Part shown: in pieces, positions 25,369 to 33,953 of the stretch
Layout: each line of letters starts with the position of its first letter
Numbering within the stretch: position 1 is the first letter of the stretch
Origin: 79-D21 sp022839995
Lineage (GTDB): Bacteria; Synergistota; Synergistia; Synergistales; 79-D21
Direction: 5' to 3'
DNA length: 64,000 nucleotides
Assembly (NCBI GenBank): GCA_022839995.1
Contig: JALHIN010000004.1
Coordinates: forward strand, 1-64,000
Position numbers and translations under genes: made by a program
Notes under the pieces: model-generated
Told to the model about the DNA's origin: nothing
Database searches by the model: none
What the model saw: only the letters and a program-made list of their open reading frames with translations

Positions 25369-26403
25369 ATGAAGATGAAAAAACTGGTTTTCCTTAGCCT
25401 CGCCCTGGTCATCGCCATGGGCATCGTCGCCTTCGCGGCCCATAGCTCCGCGCAGGCGGCCCCGCAGTACAAGTGGCGACTGGCCCAGGTCCACCCGGTG
25501 GACAGCGATTTCGACGTCCGGGCGAAAGCCTTTGCCAAGAAGGTCTTCGACCGGACCAACGGCCGCATCCAGATCGACGTCTATTCCGGCGGCGTGCTGG
25601 GAGACTGGACGGAAACGTTCGAGATGCTCATGAGGGGCAGCATCGAGATGACGATGGCCCAGGCCAACGCCAACTTCGACCCCAAGCTGAACCTGGCCTA
25701 CTATTTCCCGTACCTGGTCACCGACATGAAGGAGGCCAAGAAGGTTTACGGGCAGGGCGGCTGGGCCTACAAGATCATCCAGGACCTCTGGGCGGCTCAC
25801 AACATCAAGGCCCTGGCGGTTATCCCCGTGGGCATGTCCGGGGTTTCCCTGAAATCCCTCCCGAAGGATTACGCCAACCCCTCCGTCCCGAAGGGGATGA
25901 AGGTCCGCGTCATGCCGATCAAGCCCTGCGAGCTGACCTATGAAGCCCTGGGCTACATCGCTACCCCGATCCCCTACGCCGAAGCCTACAGCGCGATCCA
26001 GACCGGCATCGCAGACGGCCAGATGGGAGGACCCCCGTACCAGGCCTGGCAGTTCAAGGACGTCAACAAGGTCTGGATCCAGTACAACGACTACTTCGAG
26101 TCCTGGTGGTTCGCCATCAACATGGACGTCTGGAAGAAGCTGTCGAAGGCCGACCAGGACATCATCCAGAAGGCCGCCAACGAGGAATCCCTGATCCGGT
26201 GGGAGAACGTGGCGAAGGAGGACGAGGAATACCGCCAGAAGCTGAAGAACGAGTACGGCTGGCAGATCGTCATGCTGACCCCCGCCCAGCTGAAGGAAGT
26301 GGCCAGGCAGGTCCGCAAGAAGGTTTGGCCCCAGATGGAGCAGCTGGTGGGCAAGGAGCTCATGGACCGGGTTTACAAGGAATCCGGCATCCCGAGGCAG
26401 TAG
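25369..26403 (+). CDS. TRAP transporter solute-binding protein (DctP family)
   Basis: The 344-residue protein starts with a signal peptide (KKLVFLSLALVIAMGIVAFA, cleavage likely after AQA near residue 31). The mature part has DctP features: YKWRLAQVHPVDSDFDVRAK, FAKKVFDRTNGRIQIDVYSG and VRVMPIKPCELTYEALGYIATPIPY. It captures the substrate in the periplasm. The ATG at 25369 has a GGAGGGAGA site. A 137-base gap after dctM holds no other gene. A terminator follows, so the three TRAP genes may form one unit with read-through to the aminotransferase. Confidence 0.9.
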   Translation: MKMKKLVFLSLALVIAMGIVAFAAHSSAQAAPQYKWRLAQVHPVDSDFDVRAKAFAKKVFDRTNGRIQIDVYSGGVLGDWTETFEMLMRGSIEMTMAQANANFDPKLNLAYYFPYLVTDMKEAKKVYGQGGWAYKIIQDLWAAHNIKALAVIPVGMSGVSLKSLPKDYANPSVPKGMKVRVMPIKPCELTYEALGYIATPIPYAEAYSAIQTGIADGQMGGPPYQAWQFKDVNKVWIQYNDYFESWWFAINMDVWKKLSKADQDIIQKAANEESLIRWENVAKEDEEYRQKLKNEYGWQIVMLTPAQLKEVARQVRKKVWPQMEQLVGKELMDRVYKESGIPRQ

Positions 26404-26424
26404 GATCGAAGAACGGGCAGCCGA

Positions 26425-26455
26425 GGGGCGGGGGCATCTACCCCCGCCCCTTTTT
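26425..26455 (+). terminator. Terminator or attenuator after the TRAP genes
   Basis: GGGGCGGGGG, a six-base loop, CCCCCGCCCC, then five T. It ends just before the ribosome binding site of the aminotransferase gene, so it may reduce rather than stop downstream transcription. Confidence 0.8.
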
Positions 26456-26471
26456 GAAGGAGATGAAAACC

Positions 26472-27827
26472 TTGACCCGAAACCTGGAGAAATGCCTGAA
26501 GCTCGTGGAAGAGGACCGGGCCATCACCTCTCCCGCGGCGAAGGTCCCCTACTACCCCCTCGTCGTGAAAAAGGGACGGGGGGCCGTGATCGAAGACGTG
26601 GACGGGAACTGCTACATCGACCTCCTTTCCAGTGCCGGGGCGATCAACACCGGGCACTGTCACCCGCGGGTGGTGGAGGCCATCAAGCGGCAGACGGACG
26701 ACTTGATCCTCTACACGCACGTATACATGTACCACGAGCCGATCATCGAGCTGACGAAGGAACTGATCGCGATTTCCCCGGGCAATTACCGCAAGCGGGT
26801 CTATTACGGGCTCTGCGGGTCGGACGCCAACGACGGGGCCATCAAGATGGCCCGGACCTACAAGAAGCGCCCGAAGATCCTGTCGTTCATCCGGGCCTAC
26901 CACGGGAGCACCTACGGGGCCCTCAGCCTGAGCGGCGTGAGCCTGCCGATGCACCGCGGGCTTGGACCGCTTTTGCCCGAGATCTACCACGTTCCCTACC
27001 CGGATCCCTACCGAACCCCCGTTCCGGGGATGACCCCGGAGCAGGTTTCCGACTACTGCATTGACTATATCCGGACCGCCTTTTCCAACCACATCCCCGC
27101 GGATGAGGTGGCCGCGGTTTTCATCGAGCCGATCCAGGGCGACGCCGGGCTGGTGGTGCCGCCGGCGAAATTCCTGAAGGACCTGCGGAAGCTGTGCGAC
27201 GAGAACGGCATCCTGCTCTTCTCCGAGGAAGTCCAGCAGGGGTTCGGCCGGACGGGGAAATGGTTCGGCATCGAGAATTTCGGCGTGGTCCCGGACGCGA
27301 TCATCCTGGGCAAGGCCATCGCCTCGGGGCTTCCCCTGGGGGGCTGCGTGGCCCGGGCCGAGCTCATGGACGACTGGGAGGCCCCCTCCCACCTGTTCAC
27401 GGCGGCCGGAAACCCCGTCTGCTGCGCTGCGGCCGTGGCGACGATCAACGTCATCCGCGACGAGAACCTCCTGCAGCACACGGCGGATCTGGGGTCCCAC
27501 GTCAAGGCCCGTTTCGAAGAGATGCAGGAGAAGTATGAACTGATCGGCGATGTCCGGGGGATCGGGCTGTCGATCGGGGTGGACCTCGTGAAGGACAGGG
27601 AAACGAAGGAACGCCACCGGGAGGCGGCCGCCAAGATCGCCTACCGGGCCTGGGAGAAAGGGCTTCTGCTTTCTTTCTTCAGCGGGTCCGTGCTGCGGAT
27701 CCAGCCCCCCCTCGTCATCTCGAAGGAACAGATGGATTGCGCCCTGGACCGGATCGAGGAGGCCATCGAGGACTTCGTTAAGGGACGAATCCCCGATTCG
27801 GTCCTCGAAACGGTCAAGGGCTGGTAG
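26472..27827 (+). CDS. Class III PLP-dependent aminotransferase (GABA/ornithine type)
   Basis: The 451-residue fold-type I enzyme has the class III motifs: a long N-terminal substrate domain, GSDANDGAIKMAR for cofactor phosphate, FIEPIQGDAGLVVPP, FSEEVQQGFGRTG with the PLP-contacting residues, and ILGKAIASGLPLGG with the Schiff-base Lys near residue 281. Members use omega-amino groups (4-aminobutyrate, ornithine, beta-alanine). The TTG at 26472 is chosen because AAGGAG lies nine bases upstream; an ATG at 26463 touches the site. It leads the block of ortA, ortB and a decarboxylase, so the substrate is probably an amino acid of the same pathway. Confidence 0.88.
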   Translation: MTRNLEKCLKLVEEDRAITSPAAKVPYYPLVVKKGRGAVIEDVDGNCYIDLLSSAGAINTGHCHPRVVEAIKRQTDDLILYTHVYMYHEPIIELTKELIAISPGNYRKRVYYGLCGSDANDGAIKMARTYKKRPKILSFIRAYHGSTYGALSLSGVSLPMHRGLGPLLPEIYHVPYPDPYRTPVPGMTPEQVSDYCIDYIRTAFSNHIPADEVAAVFIEPIQGDAGLVVPPAKFLKDLRKLCDENGILLFSEEVQQGFGRTGKWFGIENFGVVPDAIILGKAIASGLPLGGCVARAELMDDWEAPSHLFTAAGNPVCCAAAVATINVIRDENLLQHTADLGSHVKARFEEMQEKYELIGDVRGIGLSIGVDLVKDRETKERHREAAAKIAYRAWEKGLLLSFFSGSVLRIQPPLVISKEQMDCALDRIEEAIEDFVKGRIPDSVLETVKGW

Positions 27828-27843
27828 GAAGGGAAAGGGCGTG

Positions 27844-28155
27844 ATGTACGTGAAGGTGCCGAAAGGCAGCTGGGTGCAGATCGAGCAGGTTGTCCTCAAG
27901 CCCGAAGAGCGGGCCCCGCAGGTTCCTGAAGACACCAAGGCTGTACCCCTCAAGCTCTGGGTGAAGGGAACGCTCCTGGAAGACGCCTCCATCGGGGACA
28001 CGGTCGAGATCGAAACGGCTATCGGCCGCAGGCTGACCGGCAAGCTGGTGGCGGAGAACCCGCCGTACACCCACGGCTTCGGCCGCCCCGTTCCGGAGCT
28101 GCTGACTCTCGGAAACGAATTCCGGGCGCTTTTTGAAAGGGGCGATCGCAAATGA
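27844..28155 (+). CDS. ortA: 2-amino-4-oxopentanoate thiolase, alpha subunit (OrtA)
   Basis: The 103-residue protein matches OrtA in length and sequence: YVKVPKGSWVQIEQVVL, LKPEERAPQVPEDTKAVP, then LWVKGTLLEDASIGDTVEIET. With OrtB it cleaves 2-amino-4-oxopentanoate with CoA to acetyl-CoA and alanine, the last step of the oxidative ornithine pathway described in Clostridium sticklandii. The next gene starts four bases before its stop (ATGA overlap), typical for the pair. A GTG three bases upstream is an alternative start. Confidence 0.85.
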   Translation: MYVKVPKGSWVQIEQVVLKPEERAPQVPEDTKAVPLKLWVKGTLLEDASIGDTVEIETAIGRRLTGKLVAENPPYTHGFGRPVPELLTLGNEFRALFERGDRK

Positions 28156-29573
28156 AGGACCTCTCCTACGCGGCCGTCATGGCCCGGCGCAACGAGATCA
28201 TGAAAGGCGCCCTGGGCCTGGATTACGGGGAATTCGAGCTGGGCGGCCTGGCTTTCGACTATGAGCGGATGATGGAAAAAGCCGGGTACTCCCTGGACGA
28301 AGTGCGGGCCATCCAGAAGGAAACGAACGTGGGGGACACCCCCCTCATCGAACTGAAAAACCTAACGGCGGCTGCCCGAGCCCTCTCCGAACCCGGCAAG
28401 GGAGCCCGCATCTTCATCAAGGACGAGGCGGCGAACCCTTCCGGGAGTTTCAAGGACCGCCGGGCGGCCGTTTCCTGTTACTACGCCCAGCACCACGGGT
28501 ACAAGGGGGTCGTCGCGGCCACGAGCGGCAACTACGGCGCGGCGGTGGCCTCCCAGGCGAACATGAGAAACCTGAAAAGCATCATCGTCCAGGAACTCTT
28601 CGACAGCCGGGGCGTCGGCCAGCCGGAGATCCTGGAGAAGGGGCGCAAGTGCGAGGCCTACGGGGCCGAGGTCCTGCAGCTCACCGTGGGGCCGGAGCTG
28701 TTCTACACGTTCCTGCGGGTGCTGGAGGACACGGGCTTCTTCAACGCATCCCTCTACACGCCCTTCGGGATCGCCGGGATCGAGACCCTGGGAGCGGAGA
28801 TCGCCTCCCAGGTCCAGGCCCGCTTCGGGCGAAACCCCGACGCGGTGGTGGTCACGAACGCCGGAGGGGGAAACCTTACCGGCACTGCCCGCGGGCTCCT
28901 GAAGGCGGGCGCGAAAGAGACGAAGGTGATCGGGGCCTCCGTGGACCTGTCGGGGCTTCACATGGCGAGCGACCGCGATTTCAACCGCAAGTCCTTCACC
29001 ACGGGACACACCGGTTTCGGCGTTCCCTTCACCACCTGGCCGGACCGGGCGGACGTGCCGCGGAACGCGGCTAGGCCCCTCCGCTACATGGACCGTTACG
29101 TGACCATCACCCAGGGCGAGGTCTTCGCCATAACGGAAGTCCTGGCGGCACTGGAAGGGCTCGAGCGCGGCCCCGCGGGGAACACGTCCCTGACGGCGGC
29201 CTTCGCCGTCGCCCGGGAAATGCCGGAAGACGCCATCATCGTCGTGCAGGAAACGGAGTACACCGGTGCCGGAAAGCACGTCACGGCCCAGCTCACCTTC
29301 GCCCGCGAGAACGGTATCGAGGTCCGGCGGGGAGACCCGGCGGAACAGGTCCCGGGAAAGAACATCATCATTCCCAGCGACCCATCGATGATCCGGCCGC
29401 GGGACCTTTCCATGGCGGACCTGAAGCTCTCCTACCTGAGAAACGCCCTGAAAAACCGGCCTGCGGGTTCCCCGGAGGCACTGACGGAAACGGAAGTCGC
29501 CTTCCTGGCGGCAGAGATCAAGGAATCCCCGGAAGGGCTGGCAGCTCTCCTGCACCGGGCGCGGGGCTGCTGA
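28152..29573 (+). CDS. ortB: 2-amino-4-oxopentanoate thiolase, beta subunit (OrtB)
   Basis: The 473-residue PLP enzyme resembles threonine synthase-like fold-type II proteins. SGSFKDRRAAV near residue 98 holds the Schiff-base Lys, VVAATSGNYGAAVASQ binds the substrate carboxylate, and TNAGGGNLTGTARG is the phosphate loop. These and the overlap with OrtA identify OrtB. The pair needs a supply of 2-amino-4-oxopentanoate from ornithine through D-ornithine aminomutase and 2,4-diaminopentanoate dehydrogenase, none of which is in the window. A terminator follows. Confidence 0.88.
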   Translation: MKDLSYAAVMARRNEIMKGALGLDYGEFELGGLAFDYERMMEKAGYSLDEVRAIQKETNVGDTPLIELKNLTAAARALSEPGKGARIFIKDEAANPSGSFKDRRAAVSCYYAQHHGYKGVVAATSGNYGAAVASQANMRNLKSIIVQELFDSRGVGQPEILEKGRKCEAYGAEVLQLTVGPELFYTFLRVLEDTGFFNASLYTPFGIAGIETLGAEIASQVQARFGRNPDAVVVTNAGGGNLTGTARGLLKAGAKETKVIGASVDLSGLHMASDRDFNRKSFTTGHTGFGVPFTTWPDRADVPRNAARPLRYMDRYVTITQGEVFAITEVLAALEGLERGPAGNTSLTAAFAVAREMPEDAIIVVQETEYTGAGKHVTAQLTFARENGIEVRRGDPAEQVPGKNIIIPSDPSMIRPRDLSMADLKLSYLRNALKNRPAGSPEALTETEVAFLAAEIKESPEGLAALLHRARGC

Positions 29574-29584
29574 ACGGAAAAGGG

Positions 29585-29625
29585 AACGGGGGGACGGGCA
29601 GAAGGTCCGTCCCCCCCGTTTTTTT
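29585..29625 (+). terminator. Rho-independent terminator after ortB
   Basis: ACGGGGGGACGG, an eight-base loop, CCGTCCCCCCCGT, then a T-run. The next gene's ribosome binding site (GAGGAGGG) begins directly after the T-run. Confidence 0.85.
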
Positions 29626-29640
29626 GAGGAGGGACCGCCG

Positions 29641-31041
29641 ATGATCGAACGGAAACTGCTGGAAGAAACGCTTTCCATTGCCGCCTCGTACCTGGAGGGA
29701 TTGCCCGGCAGGCCCGTGGGAGCCCGCTCTTCCGTCGGAAAGCTGAGGGAACGCCTCAGGGTGCCGCTACCGGTGCAGGGAACCGATCCGGCAACGGTCG
29801 TCCGGGAAATGGCCCGTGACGTCGATGGGGGCCTGGTGGCCAGCGCGGGGCCGCGCTACTTCGGCTTCGTCACGGGGGGATCCCTTCCCGCCGCGCTCTC
29901 GGCCGACTGGCTTGCCTCGGCCTGGGACCAGAACTCGGTGCTCTCCATCGCCTCCCCTGCCGCGGGCGTGGTGGAGGAAACGGTTTCCGACTGGATCCTC
30001 GAGCTTCTCGACCTTCCGCGGGAATCCTCCGTGGGTTTTGTCACCGGGTGCCAGATGGCCAACTTCACCTGCCTGGCTGCGGCTCGCCACGAGGTGCTGA
30101 AGAACGCGGGGTGGGACGTGGAGGCCGCGGGCCTTTTCGGGGCCCCGCCGATCGCGGTGCTGGCCGGGGAAGAGGCCCACGCCACGATCTTTGTCGCCCT
30201 GAGGATGCTGGGGCTGGGTGCCGACCGGGTGGTGCGGGTTCCCGCCGACGGGCAGGGACGAACCGACGCCGCGGCCCTCGAAAGAGCCCTGGAGGGCGTT
30301 TCCGGTCCCCTCGTCGTGTGCCTCCAGGCGGGCAACGTGAACACGGGGGCCTTCGACCCCTGCAAAACCCTCGTCCCCATGGCCCGTGCGAAGGGCGCCT
30401 GGGTGCACGTGGACGGGGCATTCGGCCTCTGGGGACGCCTGGATTCACGCCTGGCAGCCGAAACGGAGGGCATCGAGCACGCCGACTCCTGGGCCACGGA
30501 CGCCCACAAGTGGCTGAACGTTCCGTACGACTCCGGCATCGCAATCGTGAAGAACGAGGCCGCCCACCGAGCCTCCATGGTCCTGGCGGCTCCTTACTAC
30601 ATCGCGGCCCCCGATGCGGTCCGCGACCCCTCCCAGTGGGTGCCCGAGTCCTCCCGCAGGGCCCGGGGTTTTCCCCTTTACGCGGCGATCCGCTCCCTCG
30701 GCCGGGAAGGCCTGGCAGAAATGGTGGAGCGCCACTGCCGGCAGGCCCGCCTGATGGCTGATCTCCTGCGGGAAGATCCCCGGATCGAGATCGAGAACGA
30801 GGTCGTGCTCAACCAGGTCCTCGTCCGCTTCCGCACCGGGGATGGTTCCGGGGACGCCGACGCCTTCAACCGCAAGGTCACAGCCCTGGTACAGGAAGAA
30901 GGGACCTGCTGGGCCGGCGGAAGTGCCTGGAAGGGAAGGGCGGCCATGCGGATTTCCGTCTCGGGCTGGCCGACGACCGACGAGGATATCCGTACCTCCG
31001 CGGCGGCCATCCGGCGCGTCCTGGCCCGGACCCCGGGGTAG
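29641..31041 (+). CDS. Group II pyridoxal-dependent decarboxylase family protein
   Basis: The 466-residue enzyme belongs to the glutamate/aromatic-amino-acid decarboxylase family. Motifs in order: RYFGFVTGGSLPAALSADWL, a GCQMANFTCLAAARH cofactor-binding segment, WVHVDGAFGLWGR with the PLP-nitrogen Asp, and TDAHKWLNVPYDSG with the Schiff-base Lys near residue 290. It removes the alpha-carboxylate of an amino acid (or acts as a related aminotransferase or lyase). It follows ortB on the same strand behind a terminator, so its link with the ornithine genes is by proximity only. Confidence 0.85.
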   Translation: MIERKLLEETLSIAASYLEGLPGRPVGARSSVGKLRERLRVPLPVQGTDPATVVREMARDVDGGLVASAGPRYFGFVTGGSLPAALSADWLASAWDQNSVLSIASPAAGVVEETVSDWILELLDLPRESSVGFVTGCQMANFTCLAAARHEVLKNAGWDVEAAGLFGAPPIAVLAGEEAHATIFVALRMLGLGADRVVRVPADGQGRTDAAALERALEGVSGPLVVCLQAGNVNTGAFDPCKTLVPMARAKGAWVHVDGAFGLWGRLDSRLAAETEGIEHADSWATDAHKWLNVPYDSGIAIVKNEAAHRASMVLAAPYYIAAPDAVRDPSQWVPESSRRARGFPLYAAIRSLGREGLAEMVERHCRQARLMADLLREDPRIEIENEVVLNQVLVRFRTGDGSGDADAFNRKVTALVQEEGTCWAGGSAWKGRAAMRISVSGWPTTDEDIRTSAAAIRRVLARTPG

Positions 31042-31057
31042 GAGCGAGTGACGAACC

Positions 31058-31095
31058 TTGACGGGGTATCCTAACGCGTGGTAATATCGCCACAA
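31058..31095 (+). promoter_or_regulatory. Promoter with dyad operator, upstream of the split permease genes
   Basis: TTGACG (31058-31063), 18-base spacer, TAATAT (31082-31087) with an extended TGG before it. The -10 lies inside a dyad, GTGG...CCAC (GTGGTAATATCGCCAC). A nearly identical promoter occurs at 34667-34702 before an ArsR gene, so ArsR is a likely regulator of both. Confidence 0.75.
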
Positions 31096-31115
31096 AACCG
31101 GCGGGAGGAATTTTC

Positions 31116-31604
31116 ATGGACAGCGTGACCACGGGAGTCCTTTATGGACTGGCGGCCCTGGGCCTGGCCCTTTCCTGGATGAAAGACCCCGGCAGGACGC
31201 GCATGGCCCTGTCGAAGGCGAGGTCAAGCCTTCTCATGGTCCTGTCCCCCCTGGTGACCGTCATCCTCCTCGTGGCGCTCGTGCTGACCGCTCTTCCTCC
31301 TTCCTTGCTATCCCGCCTTGTGGGGGAAAAAAGCGGTATCATCGGGGTCCTCCTGGCCTCGGTGGCGGGTTCGGTGACCCTCATCCCCGGCTTTGCCGCT
31401 TTCCCCATGGCGAAGATGCTCCTGGACAACGGGGCGGGGATCGTCCAGGTGGGGGTGCTGATCTCTACCCTGATGATGGTGGGCGTGGTGACGCTGCCGA
31501 TGGAACGGTCCATTTTCGGTTGGAAAGCCGCCGTGGCGCGAAACTTGTTCGCCTACGTGCATTCCTTTATCGTGGGCCTGGCCCTCTGGATGGCCTTCAG
31601 GTAA
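31116..31604 (+). CDS. Permease half, DUF318/ArsP-like (first of a pair)
   Basis: The 162-residue membrane protein has about four hydrophobic segments and resembles half of a PF03773-type permease, with GEKSGIIGVLLASVAGSVTLIPGFAAFPMAK in the core. The next gene has the same GEKSGIVG...GSFAAGPLYLAFPIA motif, so the two probably form a heterodimer of two half-permeases. It begins 21 bases after the ArsR-type dyad promoter. The related intact permeases in the window are at 32973-33884 and 35438-36607. Substrate unknown; neighbours suggest a metalloid. Confidence 0.7.
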   Translation: MDSVTTGVLYGLAALGLALSWMKDPGRTRMALSKARSSLLMVLSPLVTVILLVALVLTALPPSLLSRLVGEKSGIIGVLLASVAGSVTLIPGFAAFPMAKMLLDNGAGIVQVGVLISTLMMVGVVTLPMERSIFGWKAAVARNLFAYVHSFIVGLALWMAFR

Positions 31605-31616
31605 GGGGGGCAGGGA

Positions 31617-32135
31617 ATGAACCGGTTTTCCGGCATCCTGGCCACGGTCACTCTCAGCGGGTTCTACCTGGCCTTCAATAGCGGGCGGGCGGTTCCGTTT
31701 TTTACCCTTGCGGGAGCCAACTTCCTGGTCGTCCTCTCGATCCTCCCTCCCGTGTTCATCCTCCTGGGGCTCTTCGACGCCTGGGTGCCGAGGGAGCGGG
31801 TCACGGCCCTGATCGGGGAAAAGTCGGGGATTGTCGGGGCGGGTCTTTCCATTTTCCTGGGTTCTTTCGCGGCAGGCCCCCTCTACCTGGCTTTCCCCAT
31901 CGCGGAAACGCTGCTGAAGAAGGGAACCGGCCTGTTCAACGTGTTCCTTTTCGTCGGGGCCTGGTCGACGATGAAGATTCCCATGCTGCTGTTCGAGATC
32001 CAGAGCCTGGGGCTCCGTTTTGCCTTGGTGCGGTACGCCATGTCGGCCCTGGGCATCTTCTGGATCGCCTGGGCTGTCGAAAAGCGGCTTGGGGTAAAAG
32101 GGCGCACGGACCTGTCGGAGCGTTTCCGGTCTTGA
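31617..32135 (+). CDS. Permease half, DUF318/ArsP-like (second of a pair)
   Basis: The 172-residue protein has about five hydrophobic segments and a GEKSGIVGAGLSIFLGSFAAGP core parallel to that of the upstream partner. It starts 12 bases after that gene's stop, and a promoter for the small thioredoxin begins at its very end. The inverted-duplicate appearance suggests a dimer with the first half as a split membrane exporter. No metal ligand is obvious. Confidence 0.7.
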   Translation: MNRFSGILATVTLSGFYLAFNSGRAVPFFTLAGANFLVVLSILPPVFILLGLFDAWVPRERVTALIGEKSGIVGAGLSIFLGSFAAGPLYLAFPIAETLLKKGTGLFNVFLFVGAWSTMKIPMLLFEIQSLGLRFALVRYAMSALGIFWIAWAVEKRLGVKGRTDLSERFRS

Positions 32136-32165
32136 CAGGGCCGGAGTAGGCGGTAAGATTTTCAC
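32132..32165 (+). promoter_or_regulatory. Promoter with partial dyad before the first small thioredoxin
   Basis: TTGACA (32132-32137), 16-base spacer, TAAGAT (32154-32159), overlapped by GGTAAGATTTTCACC, a weaker version of the dyad seen at 31080-31095. It lies at the end of the second permease half. Confidence 0.55.
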
Positions 32166-32189
32166 CTGTCGAGAGGGGAAGTCCTGGAG

Positions 32190-32435
32190 ATGAAAATACA
32201 GATCCTTGGAACGGGTTGCCCGAAATGCAAGAAGCTGGCAGAACTGGTCGAGGCGGTCGTGAAGGAACTCGGGCTGAACGCCGAGATAGAAAAGGTGACG
32301 GACATCATGAAAATCCTGGATTTCGGGATCATGTCCACGCCTGCTCTTGCCGTGGACGGAAAGGTCCTGGCCTCGGGCAACGTGCCGTCTGCAGAGCAGG
32401 TGAAGCGCCTCCTGCAGCAGGCCGAAAGGAAGTAA
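32190..32435 (+). CDS. Small thioredoxin-fold protein, CPKC type
   Basis: The 81-residue protein has the thioredoxin fold of the redox-active-disulfide-protein-2 family. The motif GTGCPKCKKL gives Cys 10 and Cys 13, and a cis-Pro occurs in GIMSTPALAVDGK. Most of its residues are identical to those of the copy at 35104-35349, which lies behind an ArsR gene. It probably reduces a metal-binding or permease-associated disulfide in the cytosol. The ATG has a GAGAGGGGAAG site upstream. It follows the permease pair, suggesting a permease plus thioredoxin module. Confidence 0.85.
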   Translation: MKIQILGTGCPKCKKLAELVEAVVKELGLNAEIEKVTDIMKILDFGIMSTPALAVDGKVLASGNVPSAEQVKRLLQQAERK

Positions 32436-32476
32436 TCGACAGAGACCTGAAAGGCAAAATCCTGCTCGGATAAAAA

Positions 32477-32519
32477 AGGAGAAGCCCCAACCGGTTTCCG
32501 GAGGGGCTTCTCCTTTTTA
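32477..32519 (+). terminator. Rho-independent terminator
   Basis: GGAGAAGCCCC and GGGGCTTCTCC, a 14-base loop and a TTTTTAT tail. It closes the permease/thioredoxin unit. Confidence 0.9.
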
Positions 32520-32539
32520 TTGCCATGGAATTCTTTGCG

Positions 32540-32578
32540 TGTTAGGATTCTATGCATAGAGCCTATAGGTATAGATAG
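32540..32578 (+). promoter_or_regulatory. Candidate operator/promoter of the PadR gene
   Basis: The perfect palindrome CTATGCATAG (about 32550-32559) and the half-repeat CCTATAGG lie 10-40 bases before the PadR start. A TATAGAT in the same stretch could be the -10. The palindrome fits autoregulation by PadR, but this is inferred from position. Confidence 0.5.
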
Positions 32579-32588
32579 GGGGAGCGGT

Positions 32589-32942
32589 ATGGCCAATCTG
32601 ACCGGGGAAGGGTATTGGGAAAGCATCGTTAATGCAAGTCTTTGCAAGCTTTTTGTCTTAAGCGCGCTGCACGAAAGCCCGATGCACGGGTATGCCCTTA
32701 TCCAAAAAATAGCCTCGATGACCGATGGGTTTTGTGTCCCGACCGAGGGGGGGCTTTACCCGGTCCTGAAGGAGTTCGAATGCTGCGGCTGCGCGACGGT
32801 TTCGACCGAATCGGTGGACGGGCGGACGCGCAAGGTCTATGCCCTCACGGAGAAAGGCAGGGAGGCTCTCGAAGCGGGCCTGGACGTCTGGGAAAGGGCC
32901 ATTCCGCACCTGGTCCGGGTGCTCAGGCGCTCGGGGAAGTAA
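32589..32942 (+). CDS. PadR family transcriptional regulator
   Basis: The 117-residue protein has a winged-helix PadR domain: VLSALHESPMHGYALIQKI (recognition-helix region), EGGLYPVLKEFE with the PadR motif GxLYPxLxxLE, and VYALTEKGREALEAGL. A short C-terminal helix probably dimerises. PadR proteins repress nearby efflux or stress genes until a ligand binds. The ATG at 32589 has a GGGGGAGCGG site. It is followed at 30 bases by a permease gene, its likely target. Confidence 0.88.
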   Translation: MANLTGEGYWESIVNASLCKLFVLSALHESPMHGYALIQKIASMTDGFCVPTEGGLYPVLKEFECCGCATVSTESVDGRTRKVYALTEKGREALEAGLDVWERAIPHLVRVLRRSGK

Positions 32943-32972
32943 GCGAAATCAATCAGACGGGGGGAACGAAAG

Positions 32973-33884
32973 GTGAACGATCTTGCCACGACGCTCCGGT
33001 TTTTTTTCTTCATCCTTGCGGAACTGACGGTGCTTTTCATCGGCATCGACCTTTTGATCAACCTTATCCGGGAGTACGTGTCGGACGAGCGGATCCGGAA
33101 ACTCATGGGCCGGAAGGGGCTCTCCGGCTACTTTCTCGGTGCCGGGCTGGGAGCCCTGACCCCTTTCTGCTCCTGCTCGACGATTCCCGTGACGGTGGGC
33201 CTCCTGAAAGCGAAGGCGCCGTTCGGGGGCGTGATGTCGTTCCTTTTGGCCTCGCCGGTGCTCAATCCCATCATCCTCGGGATGTTCCTGTTCCTCCTGG
33301 GCTGGAAGGCCTGCCTGGCCTACGGGATCGTCGCCTTTTCCGCCGCGGTCCTGGCCGGGTTCGTGTTCCAGAAAACCGGGTTGGAGAAGGACATCAAGCC
33401 GTTGGGAATGAACCGCCCGGGAGGTTGCTGCGGCGGTGGCGGCGACACTTTCGTCATGCCGAGGCTGACCTTTTCGCAGAAACTGGCCTGGTCGCTCAAG
33501 GGCGCACTGGAGGATTTCCGGGGCGTGCTCGTCTACATGGTGGTGGGCGTGGCGATCGGGGCTGCCGTGTACGGTTATGTTCCGACCTCCTTTGTCGCTT
33601 CCGTGGCGGGGCCGGGGAACCCCCTGGCGATACCGGTGGCGGCGCTGGTGGGAATCCCCCTCTACGTGCGGGCCGAGACGATGATCCCCATCGCGGTGGC
33701 TCTCTCGGGGAAGGGAATGGGCATGGGGGCCGTCATCGCCCTGATCATCGGCGGCGCGGGCATGAGCGTCCCGGAGATGGGCATGCTGGCAAGCATTTTC
33801 CGGTTTCGCCTCGTGGCCGCCTTTGTCGCCTTCGTGTTCCTGACTGCCGTCGGGGCCGGTATCGTTTTCACCCTGATCGCCTAG
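32973..33884 (+). CDS. Permease, PF03773 (SO_0444/ArsP-like) family
   Basis: The 303-residue protein has about eight hydrophobic segments and the two family motifs: LTPFCSCSTIPVTVGLLKAKAPFGGVMSF with Cys-Ser-Cys, and ASPVLNPIILG. A soluble loop contains CCGGGGDTF. Relatives export methylated arsenicals or copper/zinc. It follows the PadR gene by 30 bases and probably forms an operon with it. The Cys-Ser-Cys and loop cysteines could bind a soft metal. Substrate not determined. Confidence 0.85.
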   Translation: MNDLATTLRFFFFILAELTVLFIGIDLLINLIREYVSDERIRKLMGRKGLSGYFLGAGLGALTPFCSCSTIPVTVGLLKAKAPFGGVMSFLLASPVLNPIILGMFLFLLGWKACLAYGIVAFSAAVLAGFVFQKTGLEKDIKPLGMNRPGGCCGGGGDTFVMPRLTFSQKLAWSLKGALEDFRGVLVYMVVGVAIGAAVYGYVPTSFVASVAGPGNPLAIPVAALVGIPLYVRAETMIPIAVALSGKGMGMGAVIALIIGGAGMSVPEMGMLASIFRFRLVAAFVAFVFLTAVGAGIVFTLIA

Positions 33885-33953
33885 ACCCTTTTGTAAAGAA
33901 TTTCTGTTGACGTTCGCCGGAACGCGATATACTGAAAATCAGTATCAAATGAG

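Noticed and set aside
26463..26471. ATG at 26463 as start of the class III aminotransferase
   Set aside because: The AAGGAG site touches this ATG, leaving no spacer; the TTG nine bases later has proper spacing. The difference is three residues.
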